DNA of 17,415 bases from Chloroflexota bacterium (GTDB lineage Bacteria; Chloroflexota; Anaerolineae; Fen-1058). Under the pieces are notes generated by a model, which saw only the letters and a program-made list of their open reading frames with translations, did no database searches and had not been told where the DNA came from. The translations under genes and the position numbers were made by a program. Shown here in pieces: positions 1 through 6,532 of this stretch; the stretch's first letter is position 1, and each line of letters starts with the position of its first letter. The stretch covers positions 1 to 17,415 of the forward strand of contig JACRBO010000551.1 of the NCBI GenBank assembly GCA_016219235.1, given 5' to 3'.

Positions 1-223
1 CAAACGCGATGTCATTCAGGCTGCGATTCTGGAAACGCTGCGCCGCCACGAGAAACTGACGTTTGAAGACCTGACCCGATCCGTCGAGCAAAAGTTATCC
101 GGCAAGTTCGACGGTTCGATTCGATGGTATGTCACCACCGTCAAACTGGATTTAGAAGCGTGCCACGTCATCGAGCGCGTTAAGGACAAGCGCCGTGAGT
201 TCGTGCGTCTTGCGGCGAACTAA
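1..223 (+). CDS. DUF6958-like small protein, C-terminal part
   Basis: An open frame runs from the window edge (codons in phase with base 2) to a TAA at 221-223, giving the last 73 residues of a protein whose start lies outside. The visible part begins KRDVIQAAILETLRRH and contains LTFEDLTRSVEQKL, GSIRWYVTTVKLDLEA and VIERVKDKRREFVRLA. This helix-helix-strand pattern resembles a winged helix and the DUF6958 family of small uncharacterised bacterial proteins. The family call is from memory of its consensus, so moderate. No catalytic residues are visible. The next gene starts 36 bases downstream on the same strand, so the two are probably co-transcribed. Function unknown. Confidence 0.7.
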   Translation, partial: KRDVIQAAILETLRRHEKLTFEDLTRSVEQKLSGKFDGSIRWYVTTVKLDLEACHVIERVKDKRREFVRLAAN

Positions 224-259
224 CACTACGCAATCTGCAAAACCAGGGGAGGCCCCTTC

Positions 260-835
260 ATGAGCAGCGTCGAACAGGCTTATCAAACTCAACTCAAGAA
301 CATTCAGACCAAAACCGGCAAGACGCTAGACGAGTTAAATGCCATCATTCGCGCCAGCGGCTTGACGAAGCATGGTGAAATCCGCGACAGGCTCAAGCGC
401 GAGCTGGGCCTGGGTCACGGCGATGCCAATACGCTGGTTCACTTCTACTTGAAGCCCGATGGTGAACGCGCGGCTGAAGCCACAGGCGCGACACCTGACA
501 CCGTGCTTGACGAAATCTACGCTGGACCAAAGGCCGCGCTGCGTCCCCTTCATGATCGGTTGATGGCAACGATCACGCAGTTTGGTCCGTTTGAAATTGC
601 GCCTAAAAAGGGCTATGTCAGCCTGCGGCGCAAGAAGCAATTCGCCATGATCGGCCCGGGCACTAAAGGGCGCGTCGAGGTGGGTCTGAACATGAAAGAT
701 GTGCCGGCCACCGCACGCCTGATCGAGCAGCCAGCAGGCGGTATGTGCCAGTACAAAGTCTATGTGACGCAAGTTGATGAAGTGAATCAAGAATTCTTCG
801 CGTGGATCAGGCAGGCTTACAACAGCGCAGGCTGA
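260..835 (+). CDS. DUF4287 and DUF5655 domain protein
   Basis: A 191-residue soluble protein of unknown function. Residues about 5-60 (YQTQLKNIQTKTGKTLDEL, then GLTKHGEIRDRLKRELGLGHGDA) match the DUF4287 helical domain. Residues about 90-190 (ALRPLHDRLMATITQFGPFEIAPKK, SLRRKKQFAMIGP, then KVYVTQVDEVNQEFFAWIRQAY) match DUF5655, a compact alpha/beta domain often fused to DUF4287. The first 'GPFE...K.YVS.RR.KQFA' block is its most conserved part. The ATG at 260 is preceded by GGGGAGG (246-252) at 7-base spacing, which fixes the start. No signal peptide or membrane segment. It sits between two other small genes of unknown role on the same strand, 20 bases before the next start. Domain identity is confident; role is not known. 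Confidence 0.88.
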   Translation: MSSVEQAYQTQLKNIQTKTGKTLDELNAIIRASGLTKHGEIRDRLKRELGLGHGDANTLVHFYLKPDGERAAEATGATPDTVLDEIYAGPKAALRPLHDRLMATITQFGPFEIAPKKGYVSLRRKKQFAMIGPGTKGRVEVGLNMKDVPATARLIEQPAGGMCQYKVYVTQVDEVNQEFFAWIRQAYNSAG

Positions 836-855
836 AACCTCAACAGGAGCAAAAC

Positions 856-1332
856 ATGAGTGAAATACCGATTGTGACAGCCGACGGCTGGCAGCGCCAG
901 GCGGCCGTCGATGCCTTTAACCTGACACGACGGCTGCTGGACAAGAACGATCGAACTCCGGCCGAAACTGATCACATGATTCATGCCGCGCATACTTCGC
1001 GTTTCCACTGGCAAAGCGCGGGCGATGTGGTCAACTGGCTCCGCGGCGATTGGCTATTGGCGCATGTCTACACGCTGCTCGATCAACCGCAGATTGCCTT
1101 GCGCTTTGCGCGCCTGTGTCTGGAACAATGCGAGGCGCATCACATCGGCGATTTCGATCTGGCCTACGCCTATGAAAGTGTCGCGCGCGCCCTGGCCGCC
1201 AATGGCGATCGCGTTGAGGCCGAGCAGTACTATCGGCTGGCCGAGACCGCCGGCCACGTCATTGCCGAAGACGAGGATCGTGAGTGGTTTAATAAGGATT
1301 TATCCGCACCGCCGTGGTTCGGCCTGAAGTGA
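856..1332 (+). CDS. Small TPR-like helical protein of unknown function
   Basis: A 158-residue, all-helical, probably cytoplasmic protein. The start at 856 is chosen because AGGAG at 845-849 sits 6 bases upstream; the frame is open back to 802, but that would overlap the preceding gene and has no ribosome site. Residues about 10-50 hold FNLTRRLLDKNDRTPAETDHMIHAAHTSRFHW, and residues 70-140 hold two TPR-like helical hairpins (ALRFARLCLEQCEAH, then DLAYAYESVARALAANGDRVEAEQYYRLA). I recall this as a widespread small uncharacterised family with the same 'AAH.SR.HW' core. It is the last gene of the first plus-strand group and is followed at once by a terminator-like hairpin. Confidence 0.8.
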   Translation: MSEIPIVTADGWQRQAAVDAFNLTRRLLDKNDRTPAETDHMIHAAHTSRFHWQSAGDVVNWLRGDWLLAHVYTLLDQPQIALRFARLCLEQCEAHHIGDFDLAYAYESVARALAANGDRVEAEQYYRLAETAGHVIAEDEDREWFNKDLSAPPWFGLK

Positions 1333-1361
1333 TCGCGCCTGCCAACGGCGGCGATTTGTTT
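1332..1361 (+). terminator. Probable intrinsic terminator after the TPR-like gene
   Basis: Starting on the last base of the stop codon, ATCGC (1332-1336) pairs with GCGAT (1351-1355), and GCC (1337-1339) pairs with GGC (1347-1349), with one bulged G and a 7-base loop. The tract TTTGTTT follows (1355-1361). The imperfect stem and interrupted T run make this a moderate terminator. Its T tract abuts the -35 box of the next promoter. Confidence 0.5.
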
Positions 1362-1388
1362 GACAGTCTGTAACCTGAGCTATATAAT
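1360..1388 (+). promoter_or_regulatory. Consensus sigma70-type promoter for the S1-domain gene
   Basis: TTGACA at 1360-1365 and TATAAT at 1383-1388 are separated by exactly 17 bases: both hexamers and the spacer match the housekeeping sigma factor consensus. Transcription would start near 1395, about 85 bases before the GTG start of the S1-domain gene. This is the strongest promoter-like element in the window. Confidence 0.85.
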
Positions 1389-1401
1389 CGCCGTGCAGTT
1401 G

Positions 1402-1445
1402 GAAGTTCCAAGCACGAAGTTCCAGCGCCCCGTCCAACCGGGGCG
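1402..1445 (+). promoter_or_regulatory. Structured leader: direct repeat and 7-bp GC hairpin
   Basis: Between promoter and start codon lie a direct repeat, GAAGTTCCA at 1402-1410 and 1416-1424, and a perfect hairpin, CGCCCCG (1426-1432) pairing with CGGGGCG (1439-1445) around a 6-base loop. A weakly T-rich stretch (TTATCATGTCATTTT) follows. This could be an attenuator, an RNA-binding site for autoregulation by the S1-domain product, or simply a stabilising 5' stem. The structure is seen; the role is inferred. Confidence 0.45.
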
Positions 1446-1479
1446 TTATCATGTCATTTTCGCTCAGGAAGGTATAGCC

Positions 1480-2415
1480 GTGACCGATCGTCTCTCCATC
1501 AGCAGCATCAAACCCAAAATGAAGTTTGAGGGCACCGTCATCAAGGTAGAACTGTCGGGTGCGCGCGTCGATATTGGCGCCGAACGCGACGCGTTCTTGC
1601 ACATCTCTGAAGTGCAGCCCGGTAAAATGACCACGCGCGTGGCCGACGTCCTTAAAGAGGGCGAAGCCATTACGGTGTGGGCCAAGCAAGTAAAAGCACC
1701 AGAAGGCGTAGTGCTGTTGACTCGTGTGGAGCCGCCCCCGCTCGATTGGCAGGACCTTCAGCGCGGCCTGAAACTCACCGGCAAGGTCGTGAAGGTTGAA
1801 GACTTTGGCGCATTCGTCACCATTGGCGCACCGAAGGATGGCCTGGTGCCCGTCGGTTCGATGGCCAAGACGCGCATCAATAAGCCGTCGGATGTGGTCA
1901 AAGAAGGCGACGAAATCACCGTTTGGGTGACCAAGGCCTCCAGGAAAGAAAACCGCATCGGCCTCAGCATGGTCGAGCCGCCCGCGCTCGATTGGAACGA
2001 CATCCGCCCCGGCCAGATCTTCACCGGCAAAGTGGCGCGGCTGGAGCGCTTTGGCGCGTTCATCGACATTGGCGCGGAGCGCGAGGGCATGGTTCACGTC
2101 AGTGAGATGGGCTCAGGCTACATCGGCCAGCCGTCCGACATCGTGAAGGTGGGCGAAGAAGTGGAAGTGCGCGTGTTGGAAGTCAACGCCAAAAAGCGCC
2201 AGATCAAGCTCACCATGAAGATGGATTTCGAAGCCGATCTGGCCGAAGCGCAAGTGGATGAGACGCCGGCCCTGACGCCGATGCAAATGGCTTTCCAGGC
2301 CGCGCAGCAGAGCACTCAACCGGCGGGCGTATCCGGCAAGACCGCGCGCCAGGTTGATCGCACCGAGCACGAAGACATCTTCGCGCGCACCATCCGGCAG
2401 CACCGTTCACAGTAG
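1480..2415 (+). CDS. Three-S1-domain RNA-binding protein
   Basis: A 311-residue RNA-binding protein with three consecutive S1 (OB-fold) domains at about residues 12-82, 96-166 and 178-248, each opening with a G.V..V...GA.V.IGA turn and closing before a repeated linker (VEPPPLDWQDL and VEPPALDWNDI). A charged 60-residue tail follows. The GTG at 1480 is chosen because AGGAAGG (1466-1472) sits 7 bases upstream; the frame is open further back, but that would run across the promoter. It resembles ribosomal protein S1 and the short S1-repeat proteins of Gram-positive bacteria and Chloroflexota, which bind mRNA or the ribosome. It is shorter than E. coli S1 (six domains), so I do not assign rpsA. 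It has its own consensus promoter and terminator and is therefore monocistronic. Confidence 0.85.
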   Translation: MTDRLSISSIKPKMKFEGTVIKVELSGARVDIGAERDAFLHISEVQPGKMTTRVADVLKEGEAITVWAKQVKAPEGVVLLTRVEPPPLDWQDLQRGLKLTGKVVKVEDFGAFVTIGAPKDGLVPVGSMAKTRINKPSDVVKEGDEITVWVTKASRKENRIGLSMVEPPALDWNDIRPGQIFTGKVARLERFGAFIDIGAEREGMVHVSEMGSGYIGQPSDIVKVGEEVEVRVLEVNAKKRQIKLTMKMDFEADLAEAQVDETPALTPMQMAFQAAQQSTQPAGVSGKTARQVDRTEHEDIFARTIRQHRSQ

Positions 2416-2438
2416 TCGTCAACTCAATCAGCAATCAA

Positions 2439-2471
2439 CGGCGCGATCTTCACCAGATCGCGCCGCTTTTT
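2439..2471 (+). terminator. Strong intrinsic terminator of the S1-domain gene
   Basis: CGGCGCGATCT (2439-2449) pairs perfectly over 11 bp with AGATCGCGCCG (2455-2465) around a 5-base loop, followed by CTTTTTG. It starts 23 bases after the stop codon. Confidence 0.9.
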
Positions 2472-2488
2472 GTTAGCCGCGGGCTAAT

Positions 2489-2525
2489 AAAAATCAGCAG
2501 GTTCTGCCCGCAGAACCTGCTGATT
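2489..2525 (-). terminator. Strong intrinsic terminator of the acidic-tail gene
   Basis: A perfect 15-bp inverted repeat (2492-2506 with 2511-2525, loop CCCG) encloses AGCAGGTTCTG. Read on the minus strand, the stem ends in GATT and runs into TTTATTAG, giving five consecutive T's. It lies 37 bases beyond the stop of the minus-strand gene. Together with the plus-strand terminator at 2439-2471, it gives this convergent pair two separate, strand-specific terminators. Confidence 0.85.
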
Positions 2526-2562
2526 CATTCAATGGGTTGCTACTTCAGGCGCCTAGCAGAAG

Positions 2563-2880
2563 TTAACGCCGTCGCTTGGGCGCACTCCAGCCGCTATCGG
2601 CATCTTCCTCGTCATCGTCATCTTCCCAGTCGTCCTCGTCTTCATCCTCATCCTCGTCGAGATCGTCCCAATCATCGGCCTCGTCCTCGTCGTCATCTTC
2701 GACGACCTTTTCCCACTCCTCTTCTTCTTCCACATCGATCTCAATGCCAACCACCGCATCTTCTTCGACCTGGCTGAACGTCAGACAGCCCAGTTCCTGA
2801 TCGAGCTCGATCTCATCGGCGGTACACAGCGTGCCTTCCAGATGAATGCAGCCTTCGTAATTGCAGCGAATCCGCGGCAT
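2563..2880 (-). CDS. Small Cys4 protein with long Asp/Glu tail
   Basis: A 105-residue protein. Residues 1-35 contain four cysteines (C6, C11, C19, C32; spacing C-X4-C-X7-C-X12-C) in MPRIRCNYEGC, GTLCTADEIELD and GCLTF. This is the layout of a small metal-binding (probably zinc) knuckle related to DUF1540-type proteins. Residues about 39-95 are almost all Asp and Glu with scattered Trp, and the protein ends in the basic KRRR. The start at 2880 is fixed by AGGAGG (plus-strand 2887-2892) 6 bases upstream; an in-frame ATG further up (2901) lies beyond that site. No signal peptide or membrane segment. The acidic tail might bind basic proteins, metal or ribosomes, but nothing in the context says which. 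Function unknown. Confidence 0.78.
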   Translation of the reverse strand: MPRIRCNYEGCIHLEGTLCTADEIELDQELGCLTFSQVEEDAVVGIEIDVEEEEEWEKVVEDDDEDEADDWDDLDEDEDEDEDDWEDDDDEEDADSGWSAPKRRR

Positions 2881-2927
2881 CAATGTCCTCCTAAACTTCA
2901 AGGCATAAGTTCTGATAATTCGACGCG

Positions 2928-2955
2928 ATTATAGCAAAAAGCAAGCATCGCGCAA
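2928..2955 (-). promoter_or_regulatory. Promoter of the acidic-tail gene
   Basis: On the minus strand, TATAAT (plus 2928-2933) is a perfect -10 box. TTGCGC (plus 2950-2955), 16 bases upstream, is a 4-of-6 match to the -35 consensus. Transcription would start about 40 bases before the ATG. It lies just after the moeA stop, so the small gene can be expressed independently of moeA. Confidence 0.55.
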
Positions 2956-2957
2956 GG

Positions 2958-4214
2958 TCAAACCCAGTCGATGTAATCGGGCCAGTCGAGCATCTGCGCG
3001 CGCGCCGCAGAACCCGCGTCGAGCCGCCGGACGCCATCGGGCACAATGACCAGCGCATTCGCGCGCACCAGACTGCTCAACATGTTGGACCCTTGTCCGC
3101 CGCTCAAACGTGCTTGCCAGTGGCCGTCAACCCGCTCGACCCACGCGCGCGCATACGTTTCGCGCCCATCGCTGTCGATGGCTTCTTGCACGATCACTTC
3201 GATCGTGGGCTTGTGCCACTGCGCCAGGCCTGCCATTACACGTAGCACGGGCCGCACAAACTGCTCGAATGTCAACATCGCCGAGACCGGATTGCCCGGC
3301 AGGCCAAAGAACGGCACACCGCGATAGTTGCCAAACGCGAGCGGTTTGCCGGGCCGCATGCGCACGCGCCACAGATCGATCGCGCCGTGCGCAGCCACGG
3401 CATCCTTCACCAGATCATACGCACCCACCGATACGCCGGCCGAGGCTACGATCAGATCGGCCCCCTGCTCGATGGCGCTTTCCAGTTTGGCGGTCACTGC
3501 GTCGAACCGATCGGCCGCAATGCCCAACGGCAACGGCACGCCGCCGTACTGCGCCACTAAGGCAGCCGTGGCATATGCATTGACATTGCGAATTTGCCCC
3601 GGTCCCGGCGCTTGATTGGGTTCCACCAATTCATCGCCGGTGGCCAATAGCGCCACGTGCGGCTGGCGATACACCGGCACCCTGGCCTGGCCCACCGCCG
3701 CCAACAAGGCAATTTCGGCCGGTCGAATCAGCGTGCTGGCCGCCAATACCCGCTCACCGCGCCGCACATCATCACCCGCATATCGCACGAAGTCGCCTGA
3801 TTTTACGGCTCGCCGCACGCCGATCGAGTCCGGCAAAGGATGTGCGCCGCGCGCGTCATCGTCGGTATCTTCAACTGGAACCACCGCATCCGCGCCACGC
3901 GGCAGCACCGCGCCCGTGGTGATACGGGCCGCTGTGCCCGCCGTCAATTCGATCGGGCTGGGATGGCCCGCCGGAATATCCGCCACGACGGGCAGCCGCA
4001 CGGACCGATCGGGTGTGGCGCCGATCACGTCGCGCGCCTGAAGCGCGTACCCGTCCATCGACGAGTTATCAAACGGCGGCAAGTCCACATCCGATCGAAC
4101 GTCTGCGGCTAACACGCGGCCCAGGGCGTTGAGCAGTTCGACCGATTCCGTCTCTAGTGGTTGAATTGTGGCAAGGATGGCGCGCTGCGCCTCCGCGACC
4201 GACAGCATATCCAT
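2958..4214 (-). CDS. moeA: Molybdopterin molybdenumtransferase MoeA
   Basis: A 418-residue cytoplasmic enzyme that inserts molybdate into adenylylated molybdopterin, the last step of molybdenum cofactor synthesis. Signature blocks are PPFDNSSMDGYAL (46-58), ITTGAVLPRGADAVVPVED (98-116), GDELVEP (193-199), ASAGVSVGAYDLVKDAV (257-273, the MPT-binding MoCF_biosynth core) and GLPGNPVSAM (304-313). The C-terminal domain IV covers about 330-418. Length is normal for the family. The ATG at 4214 has AGGA (plus 4223-4226) 8 bases upstream; the second Met, two codons in, is a less well-placed alternative. No other Mo-cofactor gene is in the window, so the pathway must be encoded elsewhere. It follows the aldo/keto reductase gene on the same strand after a 59-base gap that seems to hold its own promoter. 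Confidence 0.96.
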   Translation of the reverse strand: MDMLSVAEAQRAILATIQPLETESVELLNALGRVLAADVRSDVDLPPFDNSSMDGYALQARDVIGATPDRSVRLPVVADIPAGHPSPIELTAGTAARITTGAVLPRGADAVVPVEDTDDDARGAHPLPDSIGVRRAVKSGDFVRYAGDDVRRGERVLAASTLIRPAEIALLAAVGQARVPVYRQPHVALLATGDELVEPNQAPGPGQIRNVNAYATAALVAQYGGVPLPLGIAADRFDAVTAKLESAIEQGADLIVASAGVSVGAYDLVKDAVAAHGAIDLWRVRMRPGKPLAFGNYRGVPFFGLPGNPVSAMLTFEQFVRPVLRVMAGLAQWHKPTIEVIVQEAIDSDGRETYARAWVERVDGHWQARLSGGQGSNMLSSLVRANALVIVPDGVRRLDAGSAARAQMLDWPDYIDWV

Positions 4215-4240
4215 TGGCTATGTCCTGAGTGAACGCTTGT

Positions 4241-4270
4241 ATCCTACAACGGAAATTCGCGCCGTGTCAA
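4241..4270 (-). promoter_or_regulatory. Possible promoter for moeA
   Basis: On the minus strand, a perfect TTGACA (plus 4265-4270) is followed after 18 bases by TAGGAT (plus 4241-4246, 4 of 6 matches to TATAAT). Transcription would start about 20 bases before the moeA ATG. It fills the gap between the aldo/keto reductase stop and moeA, so moeA may be transcribed independently, read through, or both. Confidence 0.5.
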
Positions 4271-4273
4271 GCA

Positions 4274-5254
4274 CTAACTGTGACCCAACACGCGGTGCGG
4301 CTGGTACGGCTCTTCCAATCGGGCGATATCTTCGGCGCTGAGCGCGATGTCCACAGCGCCTACCGCCTCGTCCAGTTGATGCAGCTTGCTCGCACCGATG
4401 ATAGGAGCGGTGATGCCCGGCTGCTGCAGCATCCACGCCAGCGCGATCTGCGCCGGCGAGACGCCGCGCTGCTGCGCCAGTTCCGCCACTCGATCGGCCA
4501 CGGTGAAATCCTCGGGCTGATAGTACATCTCGGCGGCATAGCCGTCGGTCCTGGCGCGGGCCGTTTCACCGCCGCCGCTGCGCGCCCGATTGCCCGCCAA
4601 AAAACCGCGTGCCAGCGGGCTCCACGGAATCACGCCGATACCTTCGGCGCGGCACAATGGCAGCATCTCGCGCTCTTCTTCGCGATAGATCAAGTTGTAG
4701 TGATTCTGCATCGAGATAAAACGAGTCCAGCCGTGCAGGTCGGCGGTATACAGCATCCCGGCAAACTGCCACGCATACATGCTGCTCGCGCCGATGTAAC
4801 GGGCTTTGCCCGCTTTCACCACATCATGCAGGGCTTCCAGCGTTTCTTCGATCGGCGTGTCCGGATCGAAGCGATGGATCTGATACAGATCGACGTAGTC
4901 CATCTGCAAGCGCCGCAGCGAGGCGTCGATCGCGTCGAAGATGTGCTTGCGTGACAGGCCGCCCTGATTGGGTTTGTCGTTTATTGGAAAGAAGACCTTG
5001 GTTGCGACCACCACTTCCGATCGACGCGTCATATCTTTCAAGGCGCGGCCCAAAATCTCTTCGCTCGCGCCCAGCGAATACATATTGGCCGTATCGAAAA
5101 AATTGATCCCCAGTTCAAGCGCGCGTTGAATGAATGGACGGCCCTGCTCTTCCGACAGCACCCACGGCCGCCATTGCGGCGAACCGTAAGTCATGGTACC
5201 CAAACAAAGGCGTGAGACCGACAAACCGGTGCGCCCCAACTTCATGTACTGCAT
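4274..5254 (-). CDS. Aldo/keto reductase family oxidoreductase
   Basis: A 326-residue NADP(H)-dependent TIM-barrel reductase. The N-terminal MKLGRTGLSVSRLCLGTMT is typical of the family. The catalytic tetrad is present: D54 and Y59 in FFDTANMYSLGASE, K86 in VVVATKV, and H127 in LYQIHRFD. The nucleotide-binding end shows IPWSPLARGFLAG, with a GASK near the C-terminus in the 'PIIGASK' cofactor motif. It belongs to the large group of bacterial reductases related to YajO and plant/fungal aryl-alcohol dehydrogenases; the substrate cannot be read from sequence. The start at 5254 is supported by GGGAGG (plus 5260-5265) 5 bases upstream. Co-oriented with moeA but not functionally linked to it in any way I can see. 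Confidence 0.93.
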   Translation of the reverse strand: MQYMKLGRTGLSVSRLCLGTMTYGSPQWRPWVLSEEQGRPFIQRALELGINFFDTANMYSLGASEEILGRALKDMTRRSEVVVATKVFFPINDKPNQGGLSRKHIFDAIDASLRRLQMDYVDLYQIHRFDPDTPIEETLEALHDVVKAGKARYIGASSMYAWQFAGMLYTADLHGWTRFISMQNHYNLIYREEEREMLPLCRAEGIGVIPWSPLARGFLAGNRARSGGGETARARTDGYAAEMYYQPEDFTVADRVAELAQQRGVSPAQIALAWMLQQPGITAPIIGASKLHQLDEAVGAVDIALSAEDIARLEEPYQPHRVLGHS

Positions 5255-5283
5255 GTCTGCCTCCCCGGCCAGAAGTTGCGGCG

Positions 5284-5289
5284 ATTATA
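5284..5289 (-). promoter_or_regulatory. -10 box for the aldo/keto reductase gene
   Basis: A perfect TATAAT on the minus strand lies 29 bases upstream of the ATG. No good -35 hexamer is seen at the right distance; the position falls in the alternating purine-pyrimidine tract at 5306-5332, so an activator or weak -35 is possible. Confidence 0.45.
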
Positions 5290-5305
5290 GCAGACAACGC
5301 GCGTC

Positions 5306-5332
5306 TGTACGCGCGCACACGCATGCGCGCGT
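5306..5332. repeat. 27-bp alternating purine-pyrimidine tract with inverted repeat
   Basis: Every base from 5306 to 5332 alternates pyrimidine/purine, and the tract contains an 8-bp perfect inverted repeat (ACGCGCGC at 5309-5316 with GCGCGCGT at 5325-5332). A shorter alternating stretch (5298-5304) precedes it after a one-base break. It lies between the two divergent -10 boxes of this intergenic region and has the composition of a Z-DNA or cruciform-prone element. Confidence 0.6.
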
Positions 5333-5344
5333 CACTCGCAATGG

Positions 5345-5350
5345 TATAAT
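5345..5350 (+). promoter_or_regulatory. -10 box for the magnesium-chelatase-like gene
   Basis: TATAAT at 5345-5350 lies 30 bases before the ATG at 5381. No recognisable -35 is present at 16-18 bases, where the alternating GC tract ends. The implied leader is about 24 bases and contains no clear ribosome-binding site. Confidence 0.45.
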
Positions 5351-5380
5351 CCGCGTAACTGCCCGGCCAGAAAACACCTT

Positions 5381-6532
5381 ATGCCCAAAACCGCTTCGCA
5401 ACTTCTTGACATTCTCAATCGGCACAATCCGGCCCAAAAAGTGCTGGCCGCCCGCACGAGCGATCGCGGCCTGGCCGATGCGCCGCGTTTCCCCCTGCTC
5501 GCCATCGTCGGCCAGACCGAAATGAAACTGGCGCTGTGCCTGACGCTGATCAATCCGCTGACGGGCGGCGTGCTGCTCAGCGGCCCGCGCGGCACCGGCA
5601 AAACGACGGCGGTACGCGGCCTGATCGATCTATTGCCGCAGGTGCAGCGCAGCACTTGCGAGTACGGCTGCGAGCCTGACGCCGTGTGGGCGCAGGGCAT
5701 CGACGCGATCTGCGCGGCCTGCGCCGAGAAGCTGGGCCGCGGCGAACCCATCACCGCGCCCGACCGGATGCGGCTGGTAGAACTACCGCTGAATGCGCGC
5801 CTCGACGATGTCATCGGCGGCCTTAGCGAGCGTGTGGCGCTGGAACAAAATCGCGCGCAGGTGGAGCGCGGCCTGTTGTCGCAAGCCGATCAAAACGTGC
5901 TGTACCTCGACGAAGTGAACCTGCTCGATCAAGTCATCACCGACGCGAATCTGGATGCCGCCGCTCAGGGCCAATTCACGGTGCGCCGCGGCGCGCTGGC
6001 CGCCACCTATCGATCGCGCCTGGCGCTGATCGGCTCGATGAATCCCGAAGAGGGCGCGCTCCGCCCGCAGCTGCACGATCGCTTTGGATTGCGGGTCATC
6101 ATTCACGGCCTGACCAAAGAGGCCGATCGGCTGGAGGTGTATCGCCGCGCGCAAGCCTATCGCCTGAATCCATTTGCCATCGCGGCGGAGTGGGGAGCGG
6201 AAACACACGCCGCCGCGCAAGAGATCGCTGAAGCACGCGAGCGTCTGCCGCGCGTGAAGTTAACGCGGCCCGTGGAGAAGCTGGGCCTCGGCTGGATCAA
6301 GCGCCTGAAGATCGATTCGCATCGCACAGAGATGACGCTGTTTGAAACAGCCCGCGCTCACGCCGCCGCCGATGCGCGCCTGTCCGTCACCACGAAAGAT
6401 TTGCGCGTCGTGGCTCCATTGGCGCTGCGCCAGCGTCGCAGTACGTTCATGACCAACTTCCTCCAGCAGCAGGCCACAGAAGATCGGCAGATTCGGCGGG
6501 CCATGGCCGCCCGCGGGCAGATCGATGGCTAA
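5381..6532 (+). CDS. Magnesium-chelatase-I-type AAA+ ATPase
   Basis: A 383-residue AAA+ ATPase of the ChlI/BchI family. Walker A is SGPRGTGKTT (67-76), Walker B LYLDEVN (174-180), sensor 1 the GSMNPEEG block (218-225), and the arginine-finger region LHDRFGLRV (231-239). Between Walker A and the chelatase-specific insert lie four cysteines, C93-X3-C97 and C111-X2-C114, a probable metal site seen in non-photosynthetic members. In photosynthetic bacteria this subunit powers Mg insertion into protoporphyrin with ChlD and ChlH. Neither partner is in the window, so the substrate is open: cobalt or magnesium chelation, or a MoxR-like remodeller with a VWA partner elsewhere. The ATG at 5381 has no obvious ribosome site. 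It overlaps the next gene by 8 bases. Confidence 0.88.
   Translation: MPKTASQLLDILNRHNPAQKVLAARTSDRGLADAPRFPLLAIVGQTEMKLALCLTLINPLTGGVLLSGPRGTGKTTAVRGLIDLLPQVQRSTCEYGCEPDAVWAQGIDAICAACAEKLGRGEPITAPDRMRLVELPLNARLDDVIGGLSERVALEQNRAQVERGLLSQADQNVLYLDEVNLLDQVITDANLDAAAQGQFTVRRGALAATYRSRLALIGSMNPEEGALRPQLHDRFGLRVIIHGLTKEADRLEVYRRAQAYRLNPFAIAAEWGAETHAAAQEIAEARERLPRVKLTRPVEKLGLGWIKRLKIDSHRTEMTLFETARAHAAADARLSVTTKDLRVVAPLALRQRRSTFMTNFLQQQATEDRQIRRAMAARGQIDG

Noticed and set aside
1451..1477. Eight-codon frame as a real gene
   Set aside because: It has no ribosome site of its own and may be chance; kept only as part of the leader observation.
2576..2800. Plus-strand poly-serine frame
   Set aside because: It is the antisense shadow of the Asp/Glu-coding low-complexity DNA; the minus-strand frame has a ribosome site, promoter, terminator and Cys4 head.
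3110..3583. Plus-strand frames inside moeA
   Set aside because: These are Arg/Pro/Ala-rich shadows of a well-recognised minus-strand gene with all MoeA motifs.
5381..6532. Evidence for photosynthesis
   Set aside because: A lone chelatase-I-type ATPase occurs in many non-photosynthetic bacteria, and no pigment gene is in the window.
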